A DNA stretch of 50,799 bases from Porticoccaceae bacterium. Its GTDB lineage: Bacteria; Pseudomonadota; Gammaproteobacteria; Pseudomonadales; Porticoccaceae. The position numbers were made by a program, and so were the translations under genes. The stretch is from positions 1 to 50,799 of the forward strand of contig JABJEX010000057.1 in assembly GCA_018663035.1 (NCBI GenBank), read 5' to 3'. Shown here piece by piece: positions 18,043-26,475 of the stretch (positions are counted from its first letter, which is position 1; each line of letters opens with the position of its first letter). The notes below the pieces were generated by a model. That model was not told where the DNA came from. It did not search any database and was given only the letters and a program-made list of their open reading frames with translations.

Positions 18043-18771
18043 TTAACTCTTGGGCTTAGCAAAACAGGGTACATTTAGATTCTGCTGGTTAATTAGCTCA
18101 AAAAATTCATGGTATTTGTGCTGAATGCAGTAATTATGTGCCAGCGCCTCGGCAGCGGCCTTAACATCTTCGCTGTCTTCACCCATCACCTCTTTGGCTA
18201 GCCTCATTACCATAGTCAGTGCAGCTTCCTCGGCTGGCCAGTTTTCGATTAAACCCTGTAGCGCATAGAGCTGGTTGTAGCGCTGCATTAGTCGGTAAGC
18301 GTCGTTTGCACCCGCTTCTTCGAGAGCGATTATTTCCTTAACCAGAGGAACCGCAGCTGCATAGTCCTCAGTAAAAATAAGAAACTTGTAATAATAGTCT
18401 CTGGTTTTTACCGTAGTTGAATGGGCAGTTCCAAAGGCCTCCATTGAGAGCGTGTAGGCCGCTTCAATCTGCGAAGGGTTTGGATTAAAGCGTCGCGTCT
18501 GCTCGTAGCTATGGTTGATGTTTTTCAGCATAACAATGCACATAGGGTGGCGTTGACTGTACCTGGCAACACATTCTGGAATTGCCTTTTCGCTGCGCTT
18601 AATAACAGATTCCCAGCGTTTTCTCGTCAGATCTCGATCGATTTTAAGGATCGCTTTGTCTAGTTTTCTCTCAGACCAAGGCCGAGCCTCAGCAAGGTTT
18701 ACCAGCCCAAAGACAAGACCAGTAACAATAGCGCAGGATGCGAAAAAATTGGATTTAGTACGATTTTTCAT
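18043..18771 (-). CDS. Secreted helical-repeat (TPR-like) protein of unknown function
   Basis: 242 residues, not recognised as a named family. A signal peptide (about 1-29, ending AEARP) precedes an all-helical protein with tetratricopeptide-like pairs of helices (for example AAYTLSMEAFGTAHSTTVKTRDYYYKF in shape, and EEAALTMVMRLAKEVMGEDSEDVKAAAEALAHNY in shape). Cysteines occur near 67, 78 and at the C-terminus. The ATG at 18771 is chosen over the longer frame to 18801 because a GAGGGGG ribosome site lies just upstream. It is divergent from the DUF2855/sulfatase operon and shares its promoter region. Confidence 0.7.
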   Translation of the reverse strand: MKNRTKSNFFASCAIVTGLVFGLVNLAEARPWSERKLDKAILKIDRDLTRKRWESVIKRSEKAIPECVARYSQRHPMCIVMLKNINHSYEQTRRFNPNPSQIEAAYTLSMEAFGTAHSTTVKTRDYYYKFLIFTEDYAAAVPLVKEIIALEEAGANDAYRLMQRYNQLYALQGLIENWPAEEAALTMVMRLAKEVMGEDSEDVKAAAEALAHNYCIQHKYHEFFELINQQNLNVPCFAKPKS

Positions 18772-18840
18772 GGCTAGCCCCCTCAAACTAAAAAACACCA
18801 TCTTTTAGAGTATAGGTGAAGAAATTTGACCTTGAGAGAA

Positions 18841-18858
18841 ATTTAGCCATTGCTAAAT
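18841..18858. promoter_or_regulatory. Inverted repeat ATTTAGC-CATT-GCTAAAT in a divergent promoter region
   Basis: A perfect 7-bp inverted repeat between the helical-repeat gene and the DUF2855 gene. It is possibly a second regulator site; its sequence is unrelated to the TGNCAY palindrome 45 bases downstream. Confidence 0.35.
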
Positions 18859-18902
18859 GGCAGGTTTTACGGGGCTCAGGTAGCCTATGGGTACTATTAT
18901 TC

Positions 18903-18919
18903 TGTCATAGTTTGTGCCA
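18903..18919. promoter_or_regulatory. Island operator copy 1 (TGTCAT-AGTTT-GTGCCA)
   Basis: A 17-bp imperfect palindrome fitting TGNCAY-N5-RTGNCA. Read on the minus strand it is TGGCAC-AAACT-ATGACA, with the same AATAAT-type flank as the copies at 25167 and 25777. It lies 42 bases before the DUF2855 start. Confidence 0.65.
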
Positions 18920-18961
18920 TTATTCTTAAAAGGGTTACGAACATTGGTTGGAGTCAAAGCA

Positions 18962-20044
18962 ATGACTGAGTACACCGCACTGTGGGTAGATCGGACTGAG
19001 ATTACCAAGACTAGGCAGGTCAGCATGCCCATCGGTCCGGTCGCGGCCGGTCAGATACTAGTGGATATTGATAAGTTCGGTCTTACCGCTAATAACGTCA
19101 GCTATGCGGTGACTGGAGACAGTATTGGTTATTGGCAATTTTATCCGGCCGAGGAGAATTGGGGGATTGTGCCAGTCTGGGGCTGTGGCACGGTGATTGA
19201 GTCCAACTGCGACGAGATACCAGTGGGTGAGCGTCTCTGGGGCTATTTCCCCATGGCCAGCCATGCTGTGCTAACGCCGGGGCGTATTCACAGTGACTAC
19301 TTTATGGATGTGATTGAACATCGCCGAGAACTTCCCCTTATCTATAATCAATTCCGTCGCACTCGTGCAGAGCCAGCGTTTATTCAGGCTATGGAAACCG
19401 AGCGCTGCCTACTTTTTCCGCTGTTTATGACCTCCTACCTTATTTATGACTATTTGATCGACAATGATTTTTTCGGTGCCCAGCAGGTGGTCATTGGTTC
19501 AGTGTCCTCAAAAACCGGTTTTGGGCTGGCACAGATGCTTCGGGGTGACAGCTCCCTGAGTCAGTCAGTCATTGGTGTTACTTCTCAAGCCAATGTCCGG
19601 TTTGTTGAGGGTCTTGGCTGTTGTGACCAGATTGTGGTTTATCAAACTGAGCATGAAATTGATGCCTCTTTGCCTACAGCCTATGTAGATATGTCTGGAG
19701 ACGCTCGGCTGACTATTAGTTTGCACAACCATCTTGGCGACAATATGGTAGAGAGTTGCATGGTGGGGGCGAGTCACTGGCAAGAAGGTGGCAAGGTAGG
19801 TGAGCTGCCGGGCGCGCGGCCAAGGTTCTTTTTTGCGCCAGGACAGATTGAGAAGCGCAATAAAGAATGGGGTCCTGGAGTGGCTATGGTCAGAGCTATG
19901 ACCGCAAGCGCTGAGGTGGCAGCCAAAGTCTCTGCGGATATCGATATCCAATGGGTAGAGGGTGTGGAGAGTTTGGCAGAGCACTGGGCCCAATTGCTGG
20001 ATAACAAAATTTCACCCAGTACAGGGCTTATGGTAAGGCTGTGA
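18962..20044 (+). CDS. DUF2855 family protein
   Basis: 360-residue cytosolic protein resembling the DUF2855 family, distantly like medium-chain dehydrogenase/quinone reductase folds: an N-terminal GroES-like half (VDIDKFGLTANNVSYAVTGDSIGYWQFYP) and a central nucleotide-binding-like half (QQVVIGSVSSKTGFGLAQ). The family function is not established. The start is ATG 18962; an upstream in-frame start at 18914 would run into the operator. The downstream sulfatase starts inside its stop codon (GTGA overlap), indicating tight coupling. Confidence 0.8.
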   Translation: MTEYTALWVDRTEITKTRQVSMPIGPVAAGQILVDIDKFGLTANNVSYAVTGDSIGYWQFYPAEENWGIVPVWGCGTVIESNCDEIPVGERLWGYFPMASHAVLTPGRIHSDYFMDVIEHRRELPLIYNQFRRTRAEPAFIQAMETERCLLFPLFMTSYLIYDYLIDNDFFGAQQVVIGSVSSKTGFGLAQMLRGDSSLSQSVIGVTSQANVRFVEGLGCCDQIVVYQTEHEIDASLPTAYVDMSGDARLTISLHNHLGDNMVESCMVGASHWQEGGKVGELPGARPRFFFAPGQIEKRNKEWGPGVAMVRAMTASAEVAAKVSADIDIQWVEGVESLAEHWAQLLDNKISPSTGLMVRL

Positions 20045-21729
20045 AGCGATTAGTTAGCGCCGTACTGCTAGTTATTATTGCCGGCCTTATCGGATGGCAA
20101 AACCGGGTTGATTTGTTGGTGTTTGCGGCGCCCAAATTGCAAGAATTATTCAGCCCAATTGCCGAGAATAGAGCCATTAACTGGTCCCAGGGGCCACAGA
20201 CAGCTAATCTTGATCCGAGTCTGAGGCCGCCCAATATTGTTCTGATTGTCACTGACGATATGGGTTTTAATGATATTTCGCTGTACAACGGTGGTGCTGG
20301 TGATGGCACATTGCAGACGCCAAGTATTGATGCGCTAGCTGAGCAGGGGGTGACCTTCACTAATGGCTATGCGGCCAATGCTGTCTGCGCTCCTTCTCGT
20401 GCATCCATTATGACCGGGCGCTACTCAACAAGGTTTGGGTTTGAATTTACGCCTTTCTTTAAAACTGGCGCCACTATTTTCGAATGGATGAATGAACTGG
20501 ATCCACGCCCTGTTCCTCTCCTGATAAATGATGAAAATGTGCAGAATATGCGACCTATGCGTGAATTGGGGCTCCCCGCCTCAGAGATCACCATCGCTGA
20601 ATTACTCAAGCAGCGGGGTTATTACACAGCACATATTGGCAAGTGGCACCTCGGCTCTGTGGGTGAGATGGTGGCAGTCAAGCAGGGTTTTGACGATAGT
20701 CTAGAGATGGGCGGAGGCCTGTATTTGCCTGAGGATCATCCGCAGGTGGTCAATGCAAAGATCAGCGGTGATCGTATTGATCGCATGATTTGGGCCACCG
20801 GCCGCTACGCCGCAAGGTTTAACAGTCTGGGTGAGTCTGGAGCGGAGTTTCAGCCCAAGGGTTATCTGACCGATTACTACACAGACGAGGCCATAAAGGT
20901 GATTGAAGCAAATCGTCACCGACCATTCTTTTTATATCTGGCTCATTGGGGTATTCACAACCCTCTGCAAGCTAGCCGGCAAGACTATGACGCTCTGGCG
21001 CACATCAAAGATCACAGATTGCGTGTCTATTCAGCGATGATTCGCGCCGTTGACCGCAGTGTCGCAAAGATTACTCAAAGCCTCGAAGACAATGGTTTGA
21101 GCGAGAATACATTGGTTATTTTTACCAGTGACAATGGTGGCGCCGGATATATAGGCTTGCCCGAGCTAAATAAACCCTTTCGTGGCTGGAAGCTGAATCA
21201 CTTTGAGGGCGGCACTCACGTCCCCTTTATGGCCAAATGGCCTGCACAGATTAACGCGGGCAGTGTTTTGGATGCGCCTATTCATCATAACGATATCTTC
21301 AGCACTGTGGCAGCCGCTGCTGGCCTTAAAGTGCCAAGCGATCGTCAAATCGACGGGGTTAATTTACTGCCCTATATTCGTAACGAGATTGCAACCGAGC
21401 CTCACCAGACATTGTTCTGGCGAGAGGGGCACCAGCAAGCAGTTTTGCATCGGGGTTGGAAATTAATTCGTGCCAACCAGCCCCATCTACCGCAACCAGC
21501 CCCCCGTGCAAAATGGTTGTTTAATCTTGCTGAAGACCCTACAGAGCAGATTAACTTGGTGACACAATACCCAGAGAAGCTAGCGCTTCTGGAGGCTCTA
21601 CTAGAGAGCCACAACGCCGAGCAGATGGAGCCACTATGGCCCAGCGTGTTCGATTCACCGCAGCTAATTGATAAAACAAGCAATGAGCCCATCGAAGAGG
21701 GCGATGAGTTTATTTATTGGCCCAATTAG
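20041..21729 (+). CDS. Sulfatase (formylglycine-dependent, N-terminally anchored or secreted)
   Basis: 562-residue sulfatase of the alkaline-phosphatase superfamily. C116 in VCAPSRASIMTGR is the cysteine converted to formylglycine by the maturation enzyme; D72/D73 in IVTDDMGFND, HIGKWHLG and FTSDNGG complete the metal and sulfate site. A hydrophobic N-terminal helix (about 4-20) indicates export or membrane anchoring. By family it hydrolyses a sulfate ester; the substrate cannot be read. The start is GTG overlapping the DUF2855 stop by 4 bases. No formylglycine-generating enzyme is in the window. An unusual residue block around 145-165 lies between the active-site loop and the GKWHLG motif. 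Confidence 0.9.
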   Translation: MKRLVSAVLLVIIAGLIGWQNRVDLLVFAAPKLQELFSPIAENRAINWSQGPQTANLDPSLRPPNIVLIVTDDMGFNDISLYNGGAGDGTLQTPSIDALAEQGVTFTNGYAANAVCAPSRASIMTGRYSTRFGFEFTPFFKTGATIFEWMNELDPRPVPLLINDENVQNMRPMRELGLPASEITIAELLKQRGYYTAHIGKWHLGSVGEMVAVKQGFDDSLEMGGGLYLPEDHPQVVNAKISGDRIDRMIWATGRYAARFNSLGESGAEFQPKGYLTDYYTDEAIKVIEANRHRPFFLYLAHWGIHNPLQASRQDYDALAHIKDHRLRVYSAMIRAVDRSVAKITQSLEDNGLSENTLVIFTSDNGGAGYIGLPELNKPFRGWKLNHFEGGTHVPFMAKWPAQINAGSVLDAPIHHNDIFSTVAAAAGLKVPSDRQIDGVNLLPYIRNEIATEPHQTLFWREGHQQAVLHRGWKLIRANQPHLPQPAPRAKWLFNLAEDPTEQINLVTQYPEKLALLEALLESHNAEQMEPLWPSVFDSPQLIDKTSNEPIEEGDEFIYWPN

Positions 21730-21750
21730 CCTGCCCACTGCTGCGGGCAA

Positions 21751-21785
21751 AAAAAAGGCGCAGCCATGGGACTGTGCCTTTTTGT
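21751..21785. terminator. Bidirectional terminator between sulfatase and SDR genes
   Basis: AAAAAGGCGCAG (21752-21763) pairs with CTGTGCCTTTTT (21772-21783) with one wobble. A-rich and T-rich flanks on both sides suit the converging genes. Confidence 0.8.
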
Positions 21786-21797
21786 TTTTGGACAGGT

Positions 21798-22562
21798 TTA
21801 GATAGTCAGGCCACCATCGACAACAATGCATTCACCATTGGTATAGCTGCCGGCGTTGGACACGAGATACAGCACAGTCCCAGCCATCTCATCGGGCTCA
21901 GCATGGCGGTGCATAGGAATAGTAGCAATCGCCTGTTTGTAGATTTTTTCGTCGCTAAACAGGGCGCCAGCAAACTGTGTCTTGGTCATTCCGGGCAGCA
22001 GTGCATTGACACGGATTCCCAGCCCGCCGCACTCCTTGGCAAAGGCCTTAGTCATGTTGACCACTGCAGCCTTGGTGATAGAGTAAATTCCCTGCATGGG
22101 GCCAGGCTGCAACGCATTGACCGAGGCGGTATTAACAATGGAGCCGCCACCATTTTCACGCATGATTTTGCCGGCTTCGATTGACATAAAGAAATACCCG
22201 CGAATATTGACATCTACTGTCTTGGTGTAGGCGCCGAGGTCGGTATCCAGAATATGGCCAAAATAGGGGTTGGTGGCCGCATTATTGACCAGAATATCTA
22301 GCTTGCCGTGTACCTGCTTAATATGTGCAAAGCAGTTTTCAATATCGCCCATATTACCCACATGACAGGCCAGAGCTTCGGCACTGCCGCCGGCTGCATT
22401 AATAGCATCGGCAACCGCTTGGCAGCCATCGATCTTGCGGCTAGAAACAATGACATGAGCCCCTTGCTCAGCCAGTAGCTTAGCGATAGATTCACCTATA
22501 CCGCGACTAGCGCCGGTGACAAGGGCCAGTTTGCCGGTAAGATCAAAAAGATTAGTAGCCAT
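21798..22562 (-). CDS. Short-chain dehydrogenase/reductase
   Basis: 254-residue classical SDR. The cofactor motif GASRGIG is at 17-23, NNAA at 93-96, and the catalytic Ser147, Tyr160 and Lys164 (YSITK) are in place; it ends with the typical VVDGGLTI. The Arg after the glycine motif suggests NADP(H), though this is weak evidence. It is the last gene of a three-gene minus-strand operon (acyl-CoA synthetase, crotonase, SDR) with a 14-base gap and a clear AGGAGA ribosome site, so it probably oxidises or reduces a hydroxyacyl or alcohol intermediate in that pathway. Confidence 0.88.
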   Translation of the reverse strand: MATNLFDLTGKLALVTGASRGIGESIAKLLAEQGAHVIVSSRKIDGCQAVADAINAAGGSAEALACHVGNMGDIENCFAHIKQVHGKLDILVNNAATNPYFGHILDTDLGAYTKTVDVNIRGYFFMSIEAGKIMRENGGGSIVNTASVNALQPGPMQGIYSITKAAVVNMTKAFAKECGGLGIRVNALLPGMTKTQFAGALFSDEKIYKQAIATIPMHRHAEPDEMAGTVLYLVSNAGSYTNGECIVVDGGLTI

Positions 22563-22576
22563 GGTTTCTCCTGGTG

Positions 22577-23263
22577 TTATTGGGTTAATTTATTTAAATG
22601 GTCGGTAATTTCCGGCCTCATTAGATTGCGAATTTTGCAGTAAGTAACTCGATCTTTGGCGGCTAATAGCTGGCTTAAACTCAGCGCCTCCGCCTGAAGC
22701 TGCTCGCTGGGATAAATACCATCGACAATTTGCAGTGCAGCACATTCCTGCCCGGTATAGGCAACACCGGTTAGCATCATATTTTTCAGCGCCTGCTGAT
22801 TGGGCAGCAAGCGTGCAATATCACTTGAGACTGGCGTAAAGGGGATTTGTATATTGACTTCCGGAAAGCAGAAACGCCCCCTGTCAGAGCGCATCAGTCG
22901 GTAGTCAGCAGCACTTGCCAAAATAGCGCCACCCGCATATGCATTGCCATTAATACAGACAACCGTGGGGGCATTTAGCAGAGCAAAACGACAAAGCAGT
23001 ATTTCGAAGCTAGTTAAAAACTCATTGCGGCCAGCCTGATCCTGCTCCGCAAGCCAGTCCAGATTAATACCCGTCGAAAAGGTTTTCTCATGCTCGCAGG
23101 TTAACAGGAGAGCTGTGTTGCCTTGATACTGTTCTACTGTATCAAGCGCGCGCAGGTATTCATGCACAACCGCAGTGGTAAAACGGTTATCACCGTCATT
23201 TGCCGCGTTGGTCAAACGCAATACATGAACAGACTCTGTAAGCTGCAGGTTCATAGTTGTCAT
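22577..23263 (-). CDS. Enoyl-CoA hydratase/isomerase-family protein
   Basis: 228-residue crotonase-fold protein, shorter than typical hydratases (about 260). The first oxyanion-hole segment reads FSTGINLDWL and the second NGNAYAGGAILASAADYRLM, with FPEVNIQIPFTP following. The single acidic residue in FPEVN and the absence of a Glu in the GGAIL stretch resemble delta3-delta2-enoyl-CoA isomerases (ECI type) more than hydratases. It lies between the SDR and acyl-CoA synthetase genes of the same operon. Confidence 0.8.
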   Translation of the reverse strand: MTTMNLQLTESVHVLRLTNAANDGDNRFTTAVVHEYLRALDTVEQYQGNTALLLTCEHEKTFSTGINLDWLAEQDQAGRNEFLTSFEILLCRFALLNAPTVVCINGNAYAGGAILASAADYRLMRSDRGRFCFPEVNIQIPFTPVSSDIARLLPNQQALKNMMLTGVAYTGQECAALQIVDGIYPSEQLQAEALSLSQLLAAKDRVTYCKIRNLMRPEITDHLNKLTQ

Positions 23264-23311
23264 TGGATAATCACCATGAACTCTTCAATAGTGTCTTGTG
23301 CACGCGACGCA

Positions 23312-25120
23312 TTAATATCCGGCAGTGCCGTTAACAAGCTGCTCATAAAAGGCTCGGTCTAGTAATTCATACTGATCAGCTTTTGGCTGGCGCACATAGA
23401 TAGATTCTTCAATCTGGTCCAGGTGGTAGGCCTGCTGCTTTAATTTACCTTTAAATAGTTTAAATGTCCCTGTGGTGTCCTGTTCCTGTTCAATGCGCAC
23501 AAAGACCGGGCGGGCAAAGACAGGCAATTCTCGGTCGACAAATTCAGTAAATGCCGCTGGGTTAAATTTCTGACCAGGGGACAATGTAATGGCAGCCATA
23601 CCTGCTTTACCTTCTGCTCCGGGGATATCTACGCCATAGACATTGCTTATCTCAACCTGTTCGCAGGCATTGAGAATCTCACCCACCTCATTGGTTGAGA
23701 CATTCTCTGCGCGCCAGCGAAAGGTATCACCGACGCGGTCTACAAATTGGTAGTGGGGCAGTCCCATGGCAAAGCCTACATCGATTTTGCGAATTAAATC
23801 GCCGGTATTAAACCAGCGGTCTCCGGGTTCGCGGAGGTCGGTAAGAATCTTGTCATTGGTCGCATCAGCGCTTTTATAGCCATCAAACTTATAGCGATCA
23901 TCAATCTGCCCCAGCATAAGTCCAGCTTCGCCAGGTTCCACTTCGATAACCTTGCCGTTTTCATCCAGCACGATTTCGTCGTTCTCAATATCGTATTTCA
24001 CCAGCATTACCACTACAGAGCCGGTCCCGATGGTGGAGTCTTTATTGAGAATATTGAGAAAAGATACATTGCCCTCGCTGGAGCCATAAATTTCGGTAAT
24101 TCGTTTTACCCCAAAGCGATTGCGGAACATATCCCACACGTCTGGGCGCAAACCATTGCCTAGCATGGTTTTAAGGGGGTTGTTTTTCTCCTCTGGGCAC
24201 TCGGGTGCCATGGCCAGATAGCGACAGAGTTCGCCAACATAGACAAACAATGTAGTCTGGTACTTTTGTACCTCAGGCCAAAATTGAGTGGCTGAAAAAC
24301 GGCGCCGCAAAAACATGGATGCACCAGAATGCAAGCAGCTGCCAATGCCCAACAAAAAGCCAGTTGCATGGTAGAGCGGCAGACAGATATACATGCGGTC
24401 ACTGGATTTAGCATGAAAGCCGACGGTAGAGTAGGGCTTGGCTGCCGACATTATTTTGCGGTGGTAGACAATCGCCGGCTTGGGCAGTCCAGTGGTACCA
24501 GAAGTAAAGATATAAAGAGCAATTTCGCCAGCAGCGATATCCTCTGTCTCTGGATGATTATCAGTAGGCATATCGGCCAACGTCGCGCTAAAGTCAGTGG
24601 CCCATTCTGGTGCGCCCTGATTGACCTGTTTGTCGGCTACCCACAGATAATCTTTATCCGCTAGCTCAAGCCCCTCTTTAACGCCCATCACTGAGGCGAG
24701 CAATTCCTGCCCAACCAGGCATTTTTTGGAGTTGACCGTGCTTATGCAATGGGCCAAAGGGCGGTCAGTAAGGCCGGTGTTAATTAAACCCGCAGTAGCG
24801 CCAATTTTGGCCAGTGCAAAGATACTGCACAACAGCTCGGTGCGGTTCTCAATTAAGACCGCTACACAGTCGCCCCGAGTAACCCCCTGCTGTTTAAGAC
24901 TGTGAGCAAACTGGTTGGTCAAGCAATTAAACTCAGACCAGTTGAGCTCTTGGCCTTCGCAGACAATGGCTGATTTTTCAGGGTATGTGGCAGCAGTGGT
25001 TTGAAACATTAACCCCAGAGAGGTTTTGGCATCCTCCAGAGGGGGTTTAAAGAATATCAATGTGGGGGCGGCTTGGAAGAAATTCCAAATCACACGGAAA
25101 AACTCGATGATCTTTTTCAT
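23312..25120 (-). CDS. Long/very-long-chain acyl-CoA synthetase (FATP-type)
   Basis: 602-residue AMP-forming acyl-CoA ligase. The P-loop-like TSGTTGLPKP is at 206-215, with EIYGSSEGN and WFNTGDLIR motifs further on and a C-terminal domain with FKLFKGKLKQQAY. An N-terminal hydrophobic stretch (about 8-25) and the VGDTFRWRAENVSTNEVGEIL segment are typical of the FATP/SLC27 and bacterial FadD6 branch that activates long or bulky acids. It heads the minus-strand operon with crotonase and SDR, has an AGAGGGA ribosome site, and starts 46 bases from an operator copy in the divergent promoter region. Confidence 0.9.
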   Translation of the reverse strand: MKKIIEFFRVIWNFFQAAPTLIFFKPPLEDAKTSLGLMFQTTAATYPEKSAIVCEGQELNWSEFNCLTNQFAHSLKQQGVTRGDCVAVLIENRTELLCSIFALAKIGATAGLINTGLTDRPLAHCISTVNSKKCLVGQELLASVMGVKEGLELADKDYLWVADKQVNQGAPEWATDFSATLADMPTDNHPETEDIAAGEIALYIFTSGTTGLPKPAIVYHRKIMSAAKPYSTVGFHAKSSDRMYICLPLYHATGFLLGIGSCLHSGASMFLRRRFSATQFWPEVQKYQTTLFVYVGELCRYLAMAPECPEEKNNPLKTMLGNGLRPDVWDMFRNRFGVKRITEIYGSSEGNVSFLNILNKDSTIGTGSVVVMLVKYDIENDEIVLDENGKVIEVEPGEAGLMLGQIDDRYKFDGYKSADATNDKILTDLREPGDRWFNTGDLIRKIDVGFAMGLPHYQFVDRVGDTFRWRAENVSTNEVGEILNACEQVEISNVYGVDIPGAEGKAGMAAITLSPGQKFNPAAFTEFVDRELPVFARPVFVRIEQEQDTTGTFKLFKGKLKQQAYHLDQIEESIYVRQPKADQYELLDRAFYEQLVNGTAGY

Positions 25121-25166
25121 TGGTTCCCTCTAGGTTTTTTTGCTAGGTATTATTATTTTTATATTA

Positions 25167-25183
25167 TGGCACTGCTTGTGACA
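25167..25183. promoter_or_regulatory. Island operator copy 2 (TGGCAC-TGCTT-GTGACA)
   Basis: A 17-bp imperfect palindrome fitting TGNCAY-N5-RTGNCA, in AT-rich DNA between the divergent acyl-CoA synthetase (46 bases away) and DUF1330 (200 bases away) genes. The flank ATATTA is shared exactly with the copy at 25777. Confidence 0.65.
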
Positions 25184-25383
25184 GTATTCTAATGCTTATC
25201 AACAGCCCTAGTATATCGACATGCAGCGGTTTTTAGGAACAACAGTAGCTAAAAAGGAAGTCCCGCGAGTCACGAGTAAATACCTATCCTGCTTCAGATC
25301 ACGGACTGCAGCTATTGCCGAAAAGCATAAGACTATTTAATGTACACAGAGGCAAAAAACCAATACAAAAAAAGGCCAAAACG

Positions 25384-25698
25384 ATGACAGATATACCAGT
25401 TTATATGGTGGTTAACCTAAAAGTCACAGATGCCGCCGAGTATCGCAAGTACGAGAAAGGGTTCTTTCCGATCCTTAAAAAATACGGTGGCAGCTTTTTA
25501 ACCTATGATGACAACCCGATTAATCTTGAGGGAGAGGCGCCGAGAGAAGGGCGGGTGATACTGTTTAGCTTTCCCTCAGAAGCCGTAGCCAAAGCCTGGT
25601 GGGCCGATGTTGAGTATCAGGAGCTCAGCGAATTCCGCCGTGCAGGCACCCGCATGGAATTTCTAACCATAGTTCATGGCTTGCCGCCCAGAGACTAA
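25384..25698 (+). CDS. DUF1330 family protein
   Basis: 104-residue small protein of the DUF1330 family (ferredoxin-like alpha/beta barrel). The pattern YMVVNLKVTDAAEYRKYEKGFFPILKKYGGSFLTYDD...GRVILFSFPSEAVAKAWW is characteristic. Function is not established; members often sit beside acyl-CoA and xenobiotic genes. The ATG at 25384 is chosen; the longer frame from 25315 adds a basic stretch outside the domain. It is divergent from the acyl-CoA synthetase operon. Confidence 0.82.
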   Translation: MTDIPVYMVVNLKVTDAAEYRKYEKGFFPILKKYGGSFLTYDDNPINLEGEAPREGRVILFSFPSEAVAKAWWADVEYQELSEFRRAGTRMEFLTIVHGLPPRD

Positions 25699-25776
25699 GT
25701 GCAGAGCGCACCCTGCGTCGTTCTTGGATTTTACTACTATCGACAAACCGATCGCCTAGCCATTCTGGGTATATTA

Positions 25777-25793
25777 TGGCACAGTAAGTGTCA
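25777..25793. promoter_or_regulatory. Island operator copy 3 (TGGCAC-AGTAA-GTGTCA)
   Basis: A 17-bp imperfect palindrome, 56 bases before the start of the next gene. It is flanked by TATTAT-type elements on both sides, so it would overlap a promoter -10. Confidence 0.68.
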
Positions 25794-25849
25794 ATATTAT
25801 GGGCCAGTTTAAAACAGGCCGTTATGGCAATTTTTTGGGGGAGACAAGC

Positions 25850-26440
25850 ATGATTTCAGCACTGGGTATCTGGAGCGCCGCTGCAATACTCTATGCCATT
25901 TTTTGGCTATGGTATGTCGGGTTCAGGGGCAAACTATCTGAGGCAGAAGTCGCTGAGTATCTGCAGCGTTTTGAATCCCTGGGATTAGCCCCTGACCGGC
26001 TGGAAAATCTGCATCACTTTCTGTCTAACGACGATGGTCGTGAATGGTTTATGGTCAATCTACTCGAAATGAAGGCACCCAAGCGAGAATCTATACAGCT
26101 ATTGCGCAGCTACACCAAAATCTTTTTGGGCGGCCTGCTTAAACGCGGGGGTCACCCGTTTTTTGTCGCCAATGCCCAGGCTAAAAATATTGAAAGCCTA
26201 CATTCTGAGCAAGCAAACAACTGGGACTCGATTGGGCTTGTTCGCTACCGCAGTCGCCGTGATCTGGCCGAGATGTTACTCGACACCTTTGGCAGTGACC
26301 ATCATGCCAACAAGTTGGCATCGCTGGAAAAGACCTTTGCCTTTCCAGCTACCACCGGCTTGCTATTAGGCTCGCCGCGGGTGCTAGTGCCCATGGGTCT
26401 GGCCCTAATTGCGGCCCTAACCCAGATTGCACTTTTATAA
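25850..26440 (+). CDS. Membrane-anchored protein of unknown function
   Basis: 196 residues, not recognised with certainty. An N-terminal membrane helix (about 3-21) and a hydrophobic C-terminal helix (about 172-195) bracket a soluble part. The middle (about 55-155, REWFMVNLLEMK then GGHPFFVANAQ and NNWDSIGLVRYRSRRDLAEML) has the rhythm of a DUF1330-like ferredoxin fold, echoing the DUF1330 gene just upstream. The ATG at 25850 with a GGGGGA ribosome site is preferred; the frame opens at 25799, which is too close to the operator. It is the first gene of a five-gene beta-oxidation-type operon. Confidence 0.65.
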   Translation: MISALGIWSAAAILYAIFWLWYVGFRGKLSEAEVAEYLQRFESLGLAPDRLENLHHFLSNDDGREWFMVNLLEMKAPKRESIQLLRSYTKIFLGGLLKRGGHPFFVANAQAKNIESLHSEQANNWDSIGLVRYRSRRDLAEMLLDTFGSDHHANKLASLEKTFAFPATTGLLLGSPRVLVPMGLALIAALTQIALL

Positions 26441-26475
26441 CCTGTATTGATAGAAAAATAAGTAGAGAGATTACC

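Noticed and set aside
25167-25183. TGGCAC boxes as sigma-54 (-24/-12) promoters
   Set aside because: Sigma-54 promoters need TGGCAC-N5-TTGC. None of the five copies has the -12 GC, and they are symmetric instead.
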